From assembly GCA_030035585.1 (NCBI GenBank), contig CM057462.1, forward strand, positions 111,905,234 to 111,969,233: DNA of 64,000 nucleotides, written 5' to 3'. The stretch comes from Dugong dugon. Lineage: Eukaryota; Chordata; Mammalia; Sirenia; Dugongidae. Positions 47,456-60,203 of the stretch are shown in pieces. Position numbers and translations under genes: made by a program. The notes under the pieces are model-generated. The model searched no databases. It worked only from the letters and a program-made list of their open reading frames with translations, and was not told where the DNA came from. The stretch's first letter is position 1. Each line of letters starts with the position of its first letter.

Positions 47456-49232
47456 TTAATAAGATATTCATGCTTGATCATTCTACCTGAATTGTCTTCA
47501 TCTTTCTTAACAACAAATATATAAAAAGCAAGGATAACATTAGATTACAGGGCACATAAAATATAAAGATATAATTAGTGATAACCACAGTAAAAAAGGG
47601 GGAGAGGAGTGATATAGATATAGAATATCTATTGTGTTACTGAAGTTAAGTTGGTACAACTTAATTTAGAATGTTATAAATACAAACTGTTAAATGTAAG
47701 ATTTATGATAACCACTAAGAAAATATCTTTAAAAAATGCACAAAAAGAGAGGAGAAGGGAACCAAATGGTTCACTACAATAAAATAACAAAACATAAAAG
47801 CAAGCAGTAGTAAAGGAGAAAGACAAAGAAGGCTTAAGACACACAAAAAACAAATAACAAAACTGCAGAAGGAAGTGACTTCTTATCGGTAAATTACTAT
47901 GAACATAAAATCAAAAAGCAGACAGTAGCAGAACAGATAAAAAACAAAACAAACAAGAAAACATGATCCAACTGGATGCTGTTTACAGAGACATACCTCA
48001 GACTAAAGGACAAAAATAGGTTGAAAGTGAAAGAATGGAGAAAAATATTCCATTCAAATAAGAATAAAAGAAAGTCGGAGTGGCAATCTTAATATCATAC
48101 AAAGTAGGTTTAATTAAGACAAAATCTGTTAAAAGAGATAAAGATGGACATTATACAGTGATAAAAACGTCATTTAAACAAGAAGATTAAAAATCATAAA
48201 TGTATAAGCACCCAACATCAGAGCAACTAAGTATATAAAGCAACGCTGATAGAATTGAAGGGAGAAATAAATAGCACTACAGTATTAGAGACTTCAATAC
48301 ACCACTTTCAATATTAAACATAACATCTAGAAATTAGATCAACAAGGAAACAGAGGACCTGAACAACACTATAAACCAACTAGACTTAACAGACATATAT
48401 AGAACACTCCACCCAAAAACAGCACAATATACATTTTACTCCAGTGCACATGGACATTCTCTAGGATAGATAACATGTTAGGTCACAAAGCAAGTCTTGA
48501 TAAATTTAAAAAGATTGAAATCATACAAAATATTTTCTCTGATCAAAACGGACTGAAGCCAGAAACCAATAACAGAAAAAAAAAACTGGCAATTACACAA
48601 ACATATGAAAATTAAACAACACACTATTAAACTACCAATGGGTCAAGGAAGAAGGAAGAAATCAAAAGAGAAATCACAGATTTATTAGAGTCAAATTAAA
48701 ATTAAAGTATGACATACCAAAACTTATGGGATGCAGCAAAGGCAGTACTCAGAGGGAAACTTATAGAAATAAATGCCTGCTTGAAAAAAGAAGAAATAAA
48801 TCAATAGCCTAATTGGACAACTCCAGGAATTAGAAGAAGAAGAACAAACTAAGCCTAAGACTACCAGAAGAAAGGAGATTAAAAAAGATCAGAATGGAAA
48901 TAAATAAAATAAAAAACAGAGTAACAATACAGAGAATCAATAGAACCAGAAGATGGTTCTTCAAAAAGATTAATAAAATGGACAATCCTTTAGCTAGACC
49001 AATGAAGAAAAAAAAAGAGAAAAGATGCAAGTAACCAATATAAGAAATGAAAGTGGGGACATTACTACTGACTCAAGAAGAAATAGAAAGTCTTAACAGG
49101 CTCATAACAAGTGAAGATATCAAATTGGTGATCAAAAACCTTCCAGCAAATAAAGGTCCTGGACTAGATGACTTCACTGGGGAATTCTACCAAACATTTA
49201 GAGAAGAATTGACACCAATATTGTTTAAACTG

Positions 49233-49715
49233 TGTGATGGTTAAGCTTGTGTGTCAGCTTGGCTGGGCCATGATTCTCAGTGTTTTAATGTAATCACTCC
49301 CATGATTGAATATACTGTGAGTAGCCAGTCAGATGAAAAAGAATCTCCTTGGTGGTGTGGCCCGCATCTGTATATAAGCAGAGCTTCTAGCTTTTTGCTT
49401 TCTCTGGATCCTGTGGCTGCTTCCTGTCATCTCATCTCCCTTTCTTGGGACTTGAGCTGTCAGCTTATCTGCTGAACCTGGGATTCGTTGATCTGCACAG
49501 ACTGTGAGCAGGAGCTCTGCTCTCTGACCTGCCGATCTTGGACTTGCCAGCTTATGCAGCTGTGTGGCTTGGGAGAGGCCTCTACCTTGATCCATGGACT
49601 TGGGACTTTCTAGCCTCTACAGTCACATGAGCTGTTTCCTTGATATAATCTCTCTCTACATATATATTTACACACTTTACTGGTTTTGCTTCTCTAGAGA
49701 ACCCAGCCTAAGTCA
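49233..49715 (+). mobile_element. Solo LTR, MLT2/ERVL-like, inside L1 ORF2
   Basis: The termini are TGTGATGGTTAAGC and 'agagaacccagcctaagtca'. Internal words 'ggacttgccagcttatgcag' and 'cacatgagctgtttccttga' follow the MLT2 order. The L1 reads TTTAAACT before it and CTCTTCC after it. The flanks AACTG and GACTC each differ by one base from AACTC, a likely 5-bp duplication. Confidence 0.82.
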
Positions 49716-51108
49716 GACTCTTCCAAAAGATAATGAAGGAAGGAATACTCCCTAAATTATTCTATGAAGCAAACATAACTCTGATACCAAAACCAGGCAA
49801 AGACACTACAAGAAAGTAAAACCACAGGCCAATACATCTTACGAATTTAGATGCAAAAATCCTCAGCAAAATACTAGTGAACAGAATCGAACAGCACATT
49901 AGAAGAGTCATACACCAAGACCAAGTGGGCTTTATTCCAGGAACACAGGGTTGGTTCAACAGTAGAAAATCAATCAACAGAATATACCACATCAATAGAA
50001 AAAAGGAAAAGAGTCACATGATCATCTTTATGGATGCAGAAAAAGCATTTGATAAAATCCAACACCCTTTATTGATGAAAACCATAAAGAAGATTAGAAT
50101 AGAAGGGAAATTCCTGAGTATGATTCAGGACATATTTGAACAGCCAACATTATACTTAACGGAGAAAGACTGAAAGCTTTCCCCTTGAAACTGGGAACAA
50201 GACAAGGTGCCTGCTCTCACCACTTCTATTCAAAATTGTATTAGCAGTCCTAGCCAAAGCAATAAGACAAGAAAAAGAAATAAAATATCTAGATTGGAAA
50301 AGAAGAGCTAAAATTATCTCTGTTCACGATGAAATGATGTTACATGCAAAAAATACCAAAGAGTCCACATTAAAACCTCTAGAGCTGATACAGCAATTTA
50401 GCAAAGTTGCAGGGTACAAGGCCAACAAACAAAAATCAGTTGGATTTCTATAAACCAGCAATGAGAAATAGGAAAGGGAAATTGGGGAAGCAATTTATTT
50501 ACAATAGCATCTAAGAGAATAAAACATCTAGGAATAAATCTAACCAGGGATATGAAGGACTTATACAAGAAAACTATAAAACACTACTGAAAGAGATTAA
50601 AAAGACTTAAATAAATGGAAAGGTATTCTATGTTCATGGATTGGAAGACTTAATGTTGTTAAGATGTCAATATTACCCAAAGAGATCTATAGAGTTAATA
50701 CAATCTCGATCAAAATTCAATAACCTTCTTTAGAAAAACCAATCCTCAACTTTATGCAAAATGGCAAGAGGTCTTGAATAGCTAAAGCAACGTTGAAAAG
50801 GATGAGCAAAGTAGGAAGACTCACACTTCCTGATTTTAAAACATATTATACTACAATAATCAAAACAGCCTGATACTGGTATAACAATAGATACATAGAC
50901 CAATGGAATAGAATAGAGAGTCCAGAAATAAATCCACACATCTATGGTCAACTGATTTTTTACAAGGATGCTAAGTCCATTATACGGGGAAATAAGAATC
51001 TCTTCAATAAATGGTACTCAGAAAATTGAATTTCCACATGCAGAAAAATGACACAGGACCCATGCCTCACACCATATACAAAAACAAATTCAAAACTGAT
51101 TAAGGACC

Positions 51109-51608
51109 TGTCATGGATTGAATTGTGTCCCCCCAGAATACGTGTATCAATTTGGCTAGGTCATGATTCCCAGTATTGTGTGATTTCCCATAATTTTGTC
51201 ATCTGATGTAATTTTCCTATATGTTGTAAATCCTATCTCTATAATGTTGATGAGATGGATTAGTGGCAGTCCTGTTAATGAGTTATGGCTCAATCTACAA
51301 GACTAGATTGTGTCTTGAGCCAATCTCTTTTGAGATATAAAAGAGAGAAGTGAGCAGAGAGACATGAGGACCTCATACTACCAAGAAAGCTGTGCCAGGA
51401 GCAGAGAGCGTCCTTTGAACCTGGAGTCCCTGAACTGAGAGTCTCCAAGTCCAGGGGAATGTTGATGACAAGGACCTTCCTCTGGAGCTGACGTCCTGAA
51501 TTCGGACTTCTAGCCTACTAGTATTAGACTGTGAGAGAATGAACTTCTGTTTGTTGAAGCCATCCACTTGTGGTATTTCTGTTATGGAAACACTGGATAA
51601 CTAAGACA
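51109..51608 (+). mobile_element. Solo LTR, MaLR/ERVL-like, with exact 5-bp duplication
   Basis: A 500-bp LTR starts TGTCATGGATTGAATTG and ends 'ggataactaagaca', with canonical TG...CA ends. GGACC occurs at 51,104-51,108 and 51,609-51,613. Removing the LTR and one GGACC restores the L1 reading order 'ttaaggacctaaatgtgc'. It belongs to the same family as 8,490-9,000 but is less decayed at its ends. Confidence 0.93.
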
Positions 51609-51871
51609 GGACCTAAATGTGCAGACTAAAACCATAAAATTCTTAGAGTTAAAAGCAGGGACAACACTGTCAGGCCTAGCTCTAAACAATGGATTATCTA
51701 ATATAATAACAAAAGCTTGAACAGCAAAAGACAAAATGAGTAAATTAGACTTTCTAAAAACTAAAAACTTTTGTTCATCAAAAGATTTACCAAGAAAGTG
51801 ACAAGACAAGCTACTGACTGGGAGAATGTCTTTGGAATTCATATATCCAATTAGAATCTAATAAGTAAAAG

Positions 51872-53567
51872 GAAAGAACATGCTCAGCATTTCTCAAGCT
51901 GGAAGGACTGAAGAAAAATTTTAAGCCTTGAGTGACAATATTGAAGAATTCTATGGGCAAAAAATGGAACTATGCAGGAAGCATCAAATGAAGATGGAAG
52001 GAATACACAGTCATTGTACCAAAAACAATTGGTCAAATTCAATCATTTCAGTACGTAGTTTATGATCAAGAACCGATGTGCTGAAGGAAGAAGTTCAAGC
52101 TGCACTGAAGGCATTGGCAAAAAACTAGGCTCCAGGAATTGACGAAATATCAATTGAGATGTTTCAACAAACAAATACAATTTAGGAAGCACCCACTCAT
52201 CTATGAAAAGGAATTTGGAAGACAGCTACCAAATGACTGGAAGAGATCCATATCTGCATCCATTCCAAAGAAAGGTTATTCAACAGAATGTGGAAATTAT
52301 TGAACAATATTATTAATATCACATGAGAATAAAGTTTTGCTGAAAAACATTCAAAAGCGACTGCAGCAGTACATCAACAGGGGAACTGCCAGAAATTCAA
52401 GCCAGATTCATAAGAGGATGTGGAATCAGGGATATCACTGATAATGTCAAATGTATCTTGGCTGAAAGTGGAGAATGGCAGAAAGATGTTTACCTGTGTT
52501 TTATTGACTGTGCAATGACATTCGACTGTGTGGATCATAACAAATTATAGGAAAATTGGGAAGAATGGGAATCCCAGAACACTTAATTGTGTTCATGTAG
52601 AACCTGTACACAGATCAAGAGGCAGTTCCTTGAACAGAATAAGGGGATACTGTGTGGTTTAAAATTAGGAAAGGTGTGTCATGTTTATATTCTTTCATCA
52701 CACTTAATCTGTATGCTAAGGGAATAATCTGAGAATCTGGACTAGATGAAGAAGAGTTCAGCATCAAGATTGGAGGAAGACTCATTAACGACTTGAGACA
52801 TGCAGTTGACACGACTTGGCTTCTTGTAAGTGAAGAGAACTTGAAGCACTTACTGATGACGATTAGACTATAGCCTTCAGTATGGATTACACTTTAATAT
52901 AAAGAAAACAAAATCCTCACAACTGGACCTATAATCAACATCATGATAAATGGAGAAAATACTGAAGCTGTCAAGGATTTGATTTTACTTAGATCCACAA
53001 TCAACACTCATGGAAGCAGCAGTCATGAAATCAAATGAAGTATTGCATTGGAGAAATCTGTTGCAAAAGACCTCTTTAAAGTGTTGAAAAATGTCAGTTT
53101 GAGGACTAAGGTGCACCTCACCCAAGCCATGTTATTTTCAGTCACCTCATATGCATGCAAAAGCTGGACGATGTATAAGGAAAACCAAAAACAACTGATG
53201 CAGTTGAAATATGGTGTTGGTGAAGAACACTGAATATACCATGGACTGTCAAAAGAACGAACATCTCTATTTGGAGGAAATACAGTCAAAATGCTCTTAG
53301 AAGGGAGGATAGCAAGACTTTGTCCCACTCATTTTGGACATGTTGTCAGGATGGACCAGTTTCTGGAGGAGGACATCATGATTGGTAAAGTAGAGGGTCA
53401 GCAAAAAAGAAGCAGACCCTCAATGAGATGGATTGACACAGTGGCTGCAACAATGGGTTCAAACATAACAAGGATCATGAGGATGGCGCAGCACTGGGCA
53501 GTGTTTCATTCTGTTATATTTAAGGTTGTTATGAGTCAGAAACAACTCGATGACAACTAACAACAAC
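51872..53567 (+). pseudogene. 5'-truncated RTE-clade LINE
   Basis: It begins within the RTE coding region ('atgctcagcatttctcaagc') and matches the copy at 36.6-41.2 kb through the RT and C-terminal region to the tail 'caactaacaacaacag'. The catalytic YADD is changed to a HAVD-like reading at about 52,799-52,810. The end region 53,291-53,560 is open (HFGHVVRMDQFLEEDIM) and corresponds to the RTE C-terminus. Frameshifts elsewhere make it dead. Confidence 0.88.
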
Positions 53568-53656
53568 AGAATTCTGATCATAATTTGAGAACAGAATGTT
53601 GAGTATTGTAATACTGGAAATCTGGTAAGACAACAACACCCTGTAGCTGGCAGGAA

Positions 53657-54187
53657 TCAAGTACCAGGCTCGTCATCACTAAAACACTCACAAATGTCTT
53701 TGGAAAGTGCAGGACCTATATCAAAATTATACCATGGAAACCAATCTGATTTCCAGTTACCCTTTTTTCTAGTACTCAGAGTAGGACCTTTGAGCCCCTT
53801 CAGACTGAATATGCCTCCCAGCTTCTTAAAGAATTCATGATAGAGATTTAAAAGGAAGATATTGGTCTTCTTGCTATAACCAACAAGAGTTATCAACAAA
53901 TTAATCAGAAAACTAGGGATATGACAGTATTTGCCCTCAAAATCTGTAGATCAGGTCGTATAGAACAGAGGAACACTCATATTCAAAGTTAGAATAAAAG
54001 AAGATGTGTTGGCAGATAAGACTACGTATTCAGTTATAAGGCCTAGATTTACTGAATTTTTTTTGAGTTTAGAAATCTCAGATAGCATTCACAGCAACCT
54101 TTCAGAAATATGACAGATGTCCCTGAAACAGAATATTATAGAACCAGTATACCAGCGAATTACTGTTGCTTTAAAAAATAAAGTAGC
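53657..54187 (-). pseudogene. Decayed reading frame of unknown origin
   Basis: On the minus strand one frame runs about 177 codons from 54,187 to TGA at 53,657-53,659, with only two internal stops (TGA at 54,089-54,091 and 53,951-53,953). The C-terminal third reads like protein: FFKKLGGIFSLKGLKG, then GNWKSDWFPWYNFDIGPA and an acidic CFSDDEPGT end. The upstream part is T-rich and hydrophobic, so its openness means less. I do not recognise the family. It could be a processed pseudogene, an unclassified element or a lucky frame. The RTE tail ends about 90 bp away. Confidence 0.35.
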
Positions 54188-54779
54188 ATAAAACAGCTGA
54201 GGCCTAAGACTAAATATATATAAAAAAGAACATCTAAAAATTATTCGTAATTTTAAAGAAAAACCAACTATTGAATAACTGGTTTTATATTTTAATACAC
54301 AGATTGATATAGAGCTTCATAAACACTCATAACTTTAAATAGATACAGATATAGATATATCTTCAATCCAAAATTACTAGAAATAACATAAGTTTGATAT
54401 TCTTAAAATACTTAAAACTTCTACACATTGCTAATAAAATATAATTCAGTAACCAGGGCCTTGGAAAAGGAAAATACATAATATATGCTAATTATGAGGA
54501 TTAACACAGATACCATAATTAAAATTCAAAATTGACTCAAAGCTTCTTAGAATCAAGAGCAAAATGTGGTGCCTTAGATTTTATTTTTTATTTTTAATTT
54601 TTTAAATGTGAGGTAAGAATCCTTCAAATATTTAGATTCAACAAAGTTTAATTATACTTATAACTTATTGTATTATGATAGCAAAGCAAGTTAATTTTTG
54701 AAATATTAATAAAATATAGATAATTAAAAAAGCAACTAAAAATATAATACACCTATAATTCTAACAACCAACCAAATCT
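54188..54779. other. Unassigned AT-rich sequence
   Basis: Nothing recognised beyond possible continuation of the minus-strand frame to about 54,318. Confidence 0.4.
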
Positions 54780-55310
54780 CTCTCAATAACATTGGCAGGC
54801 AGACTGTATGAAGGCCTCCAATAATCAACACTTCCTGGGTTTTACATTTTTTTGTTATCCTTCCCCTTCTGTGTCAGAAGGAACTGTCACTTACTTTTAA
54901 CCAAAAGAATATAACAAAGATAATGAGATGTCACTTCTGTGGTTAAGTTACCTAAAATTATAACTTCCACCTTGCAAGAGACTTGCTCTATTGCCTTCTC
55001 GGTGTGCATGCTTTGACGAAACAAGGAGTAATGTTGGAAAGGCACACATGGTGAGTAATTGAAGGCAGCCTTGACTAACAGCCATAAGGAACAAAGGCCC
55101 TCAGTCCAACTGCATGCAGGAAACTGAATCCTACCAACAACCATGTAGGCTTGAAAGTGGATCCTTTCCCAGTAGAGCCTTCATATGAGACTTCAGCCCT
55201 TCCTGACTCCTTGATTGCAGACTTGTGAGAGTTCTTGAATCAGACTTAGATAAGCCATGCCTGGATCCAGAGAAATGTTGAAATAACAATTTTTTTTTTC
55301 TTTTACCATC
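54780..55310 (+). repeat. Ancient LTR-like interspersed repeat
   Basis: Phrases 'atgagatgtcacttctgtgg', 'aggccctcagtccaactgca', 'aactgaatcctaccaacaac' and 'gattgcagacttgtgagag' follow an old mammalian LTR-type repeat that I recognise as a class but cannot name. It is diverged and non-coding. Confidence 0.55.
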
Positions 55311-55652
55311 ATAAAAATGTCAACACAATGAAAGAAGCAAATAATGTCTTTTGACCTTACAGATGTCCTGAGTCTCATGATCTTCAAGGCTCTATGGACC
55401 ACACTTTGAGAACTCTTATTTTATACTGTTGATTCCAGACCATATCTTTCTCTATTCCTAATTAGTCTCATCTCAACTCATTTTGGTCACAAGTCAAGGA
55501 AGTAAGAGTCAAAGAAAATCGGTGGAGGCAGACTCTTACAAAGCTTGCAATACCAAACCAGGTAACTGACACCAAAAGGACATCAAAGGGATTTGTTATG
55601 TCATCTACCTCAGGGACCTATTCGTGTAGTTAAATGAAGCCAACAGGTGGAA

Positions 55653-55813
55653 GGAGACCTGGTGTTGCAGTTGTTAAGAGCTCAGCTGATAACAAAAGTT
55701 TGGCAGTTCAAACCTACCAGCTGCTCCTTAGAAAACCTATGGGGCAATTCTACTCTATCCTATACGGTCACTGTGAGTTGGAATTGACTCCACCACAACG
55801 GGTTTGGGTTTAT
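55653..55813 (+). mobile_element. AfroSINE, sense, with duplication
   Basis: Head 'gagacctggtgttgcagttg', B-box-like 'ggcagttcaaacc', body 'ctatggggcaattctactct', tail 'gagttggaattgactccacc' then 'gggtttgggttt'. CAGGTGGAA occurs at 55,644-55,652 and 55,814-55,822. Confidence 0.93.
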
Positions 55814-55822
55814 CAGGTGGAA

Positions 55823-56749
55823 AATATAAGGAAATGTTGAGTTTGCTCACCTTGATTAATTTATACTCTGGTGGGCCTGCCAGCAGGAAAAAATACGTGT
55901 TCAATATTAAAGAATTTTTTGTTAATACCTATATTTATATAAAATAAAAATTCCTCCCTCCCTTGATTGCTTTAGTTATTCTACAAGTTCTCTATCTTTA
56001 TCCAATTGGGAGCTCCTTCTGCAAATACAGTGTACCTATCCTAGATATAGGTTAAGTTATCATTTCTTTAAAATATGAAATGACTAGATTTTCCATTTCT
56101 GTCGTATGTTTCTGACAAGATCTGGTGTTAAGCTAATATATCTTTTTCAATGTCCTTTTACTCTGCTGTACATTTTGCATATCTCTTTTTATTATGAAAA
56201 AATTATTAAACCAAGACAAAATTTTATATTACACTTTATTTTTCATCAAACAGTAATCTATTTTTCTAGAGCCATTTTTATGTAGGCAATACTATGGGAA
56301 AATATTTCATAAATTCCTCAATCTATCATGATCCTTAATCTTAACAACCAAACCCAGATCTTCCTGTGGGTATCTGAATACTTTTTTAGCAGGCCAAATG
56401 TGCTATGTGCCAGACATTGCATCTGGAACTACACATGTCCTTCAAGAATTCAAGTTTAAGTGGAAAAACAGCAATGTAAAAAATAAATTACATTAAGATT
56501 TAAAATGTCCAAAAATTTTTATCAGTAGGAATTCAGTTAATATTTGAAGTCAGTAAATTCTTAATTTAATGTTTATGCATGTCTGCATGTTGTTAACATT
56601 GATATATATTATAGATACTTGGATGCCCTTACTACAACAAGATGCTAGAGGAGGGAGGCTACTCTAGGCCAAATACAGGATAGACAAAGTTCTTTTGAAA
56701 ATTGTAGGTGAATAAATATTTATATAAAATCTTATGGAGTTTAATATTA
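55823..56749. other. Unassigned AT-rich sequence
   Basis: No repeat family or gene was recognised. Confidence 0.45.
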
Positions 56750-56766
56750 CAGAGTTTCTAGTTATT

Positions 56767-57824
56767 TTTGTTTCATTTTTTTAATTGTTGTAATTAAATG
56801 AAGTTTACATTTCAAGCTACTCTCCTATACAAATTTTTTTTTACATACTTTGTTATGAGACCCCAACCGCTTACGCCATTCTGCAACAGCACACTCCTCC
56901 CCTCCGCCCCTGATTCCGCATCAATATTCAACCAGCTCCTAACTCTCTCTGCCTTCCCATCTCACCTCCGGACAGAAGTTTCCCCTTTTGTCTCTTGTAT
57001 CTACTTGACTAAGAGGCAGATTCTTCACGAGTATCACTTTATGTCCCACAGTTCAGTCCAATCCTTGTCTGAAGAGTTGGCCACGGAAATTGTTTTAGAT
57101 CTGGGGTGATAGAGAGTCTAGGGGCCATGCTTTCTGGGGCACCTCCAGTCTCAGTCAGACCATTAAGTCTGGTCTTCTTACTAGAATTCGAGTTCTGCAT
57201 CCCATCGTTCTACTGCTCCATCAGGGACCCTCTGTTGCGTTCCCTGTCAGCACGTTCGTTGGTGGTAGCTGGGCACTATCTAGTTCTTCTGGTCTCACGC
57301 TGATGAAGTCTCTGATTCATGTGGCCCATTCTGTCTCTTGGGCTAATACTTTCCTTGTGTCTTTGGTGTTCTTCATTTTCCTTTACTCCAAGTGGTTGGG
57401 ACCAATTGATGCTTCTTAGATGGCCGCTTGCAAGCTGTTAAGACCCCAGACGCCACTCACCAAAGTAGGATGCAGAACATTTTCTTAATAAGCTTTGTTA
57501 TGCCAATTGACCTAGATGTCCCCTGACAGCATGGTCACCAGACCCCCTATCCCTGCTATTCTGTCTCTCAAATTATTTGACTGTATTGAGGAAACTTCTT
57601 AGCTTTGGTTTAGTCCAGTTGTGCTGGCTTCCCCTGTAGAGTGTGCTATCCTTCCCTTCACCTAGGATGATTCTTATCTACTATCCAGTTAGTGAATAAC
57701 ACTCACCCTCCCTCCCCAACCCCGTAACCATCAAAAAATGTTTTCTTCTGTGTTTAAACCTTTTCTTGAGTTCTTATAATAGTGGTCTTATACGGTATTT
57801 GTCCTTCTGTGACTGACTGAATTC
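56767..57824 (-). mobile_element. 5'-truncated L1, 3' end, antisense, with 17-bp duplication
   Basis: About 1.06 kb of antisense L1 3' UTR, with the last ORF2 codons at its far end ('aaaccttttcttgagttctt'). It is the same subfamily as 3,286-3,864 and the tail of the 24.6-kb L1. CAGAGTTTCTAGTTATT occurs at 56,750-56,766 and exactly again at 57,825-57,841. The perfect duplication suggests a relatively recent insertion. Frames at 56,798-57,303 are chance. Confidence 0.95.
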
Positions 57825-57841
57825 CAGAGTTTCTAGTTATT

Positions 57842-58149
57842 AAAGTTAAGTGCATAGCTTCAGAATCAGGAGAAATAAGATAATTACAATTTTCAAATAG
57901 ATCTAGTAATATTTTAATATTTTAATTAAAAGGCAGTAACTATTATATATTCCATAACACGGGGCTGGACCCCAGAACTGGAAATGCCCAATTTGTGAAA
58001 GGTTGTTCCCTAGGAAAAAAAAAAAAAAAAAAGCATTCTTGGATTAAAAGGAGAAATGAACACTGTATGGCAAAAGTAAAAATAAATTTGTATTACACAT
58101 TCTATCTATCTATCTATCTGTCTATCAATTTAAATTATTTTATTCCTTT
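57842..58149. other. Unassigned sequence with CTAT microsatellite
   Basis: A short (CTAT)n run lies at about 58,101-58,126 and an A run at 58,015-58,032. Nothing else was recognised. Confidence 0.6.
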
Positions 58150-58800
58150 ATTTATAGATTGGCTGTGAAAGAGGGATAGTATTTCTGAATGATGGTTATT
58201 GTTTGGATTAAGGATAGGAGGAGATGTCATCTTAGACAATTTTAAATGTGGAGGTCACAGATGGCCTTATTGAAAATGTATTACTTAGGCAGAGACAATG
58301 TGCGTATTTGAGGAAGATCATTCTGCACAAAGGAAACAGCTCATTCACAGGCACTACAAAAGAGGCCTGCATTACAAAAGAAAAGTGAGCAAAGAGAAGA
58401 GTGGTAGGAGATAATGATAACAAAGGATGATATCTTGTAAACTGCTGTAAGAACTTTGTCTTGACTTTCTGAGTAAGACGCAAAACCAATGAATGATTTT
58501 GATCAGAGATTACTTATTTTTTCTAGTTGCATTAAAATTTCATATAAGATAATGGCAGCATGGAGATGGTCAAGAAAGAAGGAAAAATCCAATTTTGCAG
58601 AACTTAGGCCAGTAACTCAGGCCAGAAAGGGAGTGATATTTTGGATATATTTTGGAGGCAAGACTAACACAATTTTCTGATAGATTGGATACAGACTAAG
58701 TAATAGAGAAGTCAAGAAGAACTACAAGATTTTGTTCAGAGCAACTAGAAGTAAAATGTTGTAATTAACTGTAAAGAAAATGGATGTATTTCTTAGTGAT
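58150..58800 (+). repeat. L2/CR1-clade LINE relic
   Basis: The order 'ctgtaagaactttgtcttga', 'aaaccaatgaatgattttga', 'tcagagattacttatttttt', 'ggtcaagaaagaaggaaaaa' corresponds to the old mammalian 'aagccattgaagggttttga' repeat of the L2/CR1 clade. Diverged and non-coding. Confidence 0.5.
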
Positions 58801-59379
58801 GATAAGGAGTTCAATTTATTTGAAAAGTCTATTAGCAAACCACATCAAGATGTGTGAAAGAGACAGACTTCAGCTTCTGTTTATAGCAGAATAATTGTTA
58901 TCAAATTTGCCTTCCTACTGCCAACTATATCAAAATGAACATAATACAAGAAAAAACTCTTCAGGCATTGTACAACAGGTAGCACAGAACTATGATCCAT
59001 GAGAAAATAATAACTATTAGAAGAACTCTAAGTCCACTCCAGCTTCCTGCCTGAAGATATTTCCTGAATTATGGACCAATGAGAGGAGAGTCTTGCTGAG
59101 CTGAGAAGGCAGATATAAGAGTTAGAGTCTGCTGAAATGACAAAATTTGTAGAGTAGGTTACTGGAGAGAAAGGAGGTGCACAGCACCTAGCCACAGAAA
59201 TATGCTGACAGTTTTTTGGGGATTCTTTTTTGAAGGGCTGGGCTGCATGTGTTTAAAGTAAAATTCCATCGAGGTCTAACAAACAGCTGCTGCTGGGGGT
59301 CTGAGACCTAAACAGGGATAACCAGAAGTCACGTCATACTGAAAGATGTTGTAATTCTTGCCTAACCAGTGAAAAGAGA
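58801..59379. other. Unassigned sequence
   Basis: Nothing recognised. Confidence 0.4.
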
Positions 59380-59465
59380 TCTTGCTAGGCAGTTCAACAT
59401 TCAATTGAGACCTCATAAGTACAATACTCATGAATGAAGACATATCAGAGAACAAAAAAGAAAAA

Positions 59466-59560
59466 GATCACAGCCTTGAAAACCCTATGGAGTGATTCTA
59501 CCCTGCACACATGGGGTCTCCATTAGTCATAATTGACTTGATGGCAACTAACAACAACAA
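59466..59560 (+). repeat. AfroSINE 3' fragment, sense
   Basis: 'gatcacagccttgaaaaccc', 'tatggagtgattctaccctg' and the tail 'gacttgatggcaactaacaa' with CAA repeats are present. The tRNA head is absent. Confidence 0.85.
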
Positions 59561-60203
59561 CATGTTTAATATGATCAATGACTTAAAGGAAAATATGGAC
59601 GTAATAAGTGAATGCATAAGGGATCTCAGGCGAAAAGGGGAACTACATTAAAAACATTTGAAAACTACAAAACTAATATATTAAATGAAAAAAATAGGTG
59701 TAAATTCTACACAGATACTACAGACTAAAGGTTCAGTGAAGTTGAAAAGATCAATCAAAATATATCTAATTAAAAGAAGAAATGATTGAATAACACATCA
59801 GCAATTTATGTGACAACATCAAATGGTCCAACACACATATAATTAAAGTTCGAAATTGAGAAAAGTAGAGTACAAAAATATTCAAAGAAGTCTGACCAGA
59901 TTTGTGAAGAACGTCTACTCACAGATCCTAGAAATTCAACATACTTCAAGCATGTTGAGTAAAAGAAAGCCACACTTGAGCACATCAAAGTCAAACTTTG
60001 AAAGCAGCACAGAAAAGTAATATACATTATATGATGAAATAAAAACAAAAATGACGGCTGACTTATCCTTATAAAAAATATAGTCAAGAAAACATCTTTA
60101 ATGTTCTGAAAAAATATTTATATTTTTCAACTCATAATTTTATACTCAGCAAAAAAAGAAATAGATATTTTCAGATAAACCAATTAAACTCTACTTAGAA
60201 TAT

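Larger units (their letters stand above)
47860..51865 (+). pseudogene. L1 ORF2, disrupted and 3'-truncated
   Basis: Endonuclease remnants lie at about 47,880-48,560. The linker region reads LPANKGPGLDDFTGEFYQTF at about 49,140. The RT block has [12 protein letters not shown] (50,033) and a GTRQ-like segment near 50,200. At 50,321-50,335 the FADD catalytic codons are destroyed: the sequence reads 'tgttcacgatgaaatg', out of frame. The C-terminal reading order continues to 51,865. Solo LTRs at 49,233 and 51,109 interrupt it. It is inactive. Confidence 0.85.
44471..51871 (+). mobile_element. Second L1 with monomer-type 5' UTR, 3' end missing
   Basis: It begins 'ggaattctgggaagttggca', corresponding to an L1 start whose YY1-like word has decayed. 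It continues through a 2.2-kb 5' UTR, ORF1 (46,685-47,455) and ORF2 (about 47,860-51,865). Two solo LTRs interrupt ORF2. The L1 breaks off in the last third of ORF2, exactly where the RTE begins, and does not resume after it. Unlike most L1 copies it keeps the 5' end and lacks the 3' end. Confidence 0.85.
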
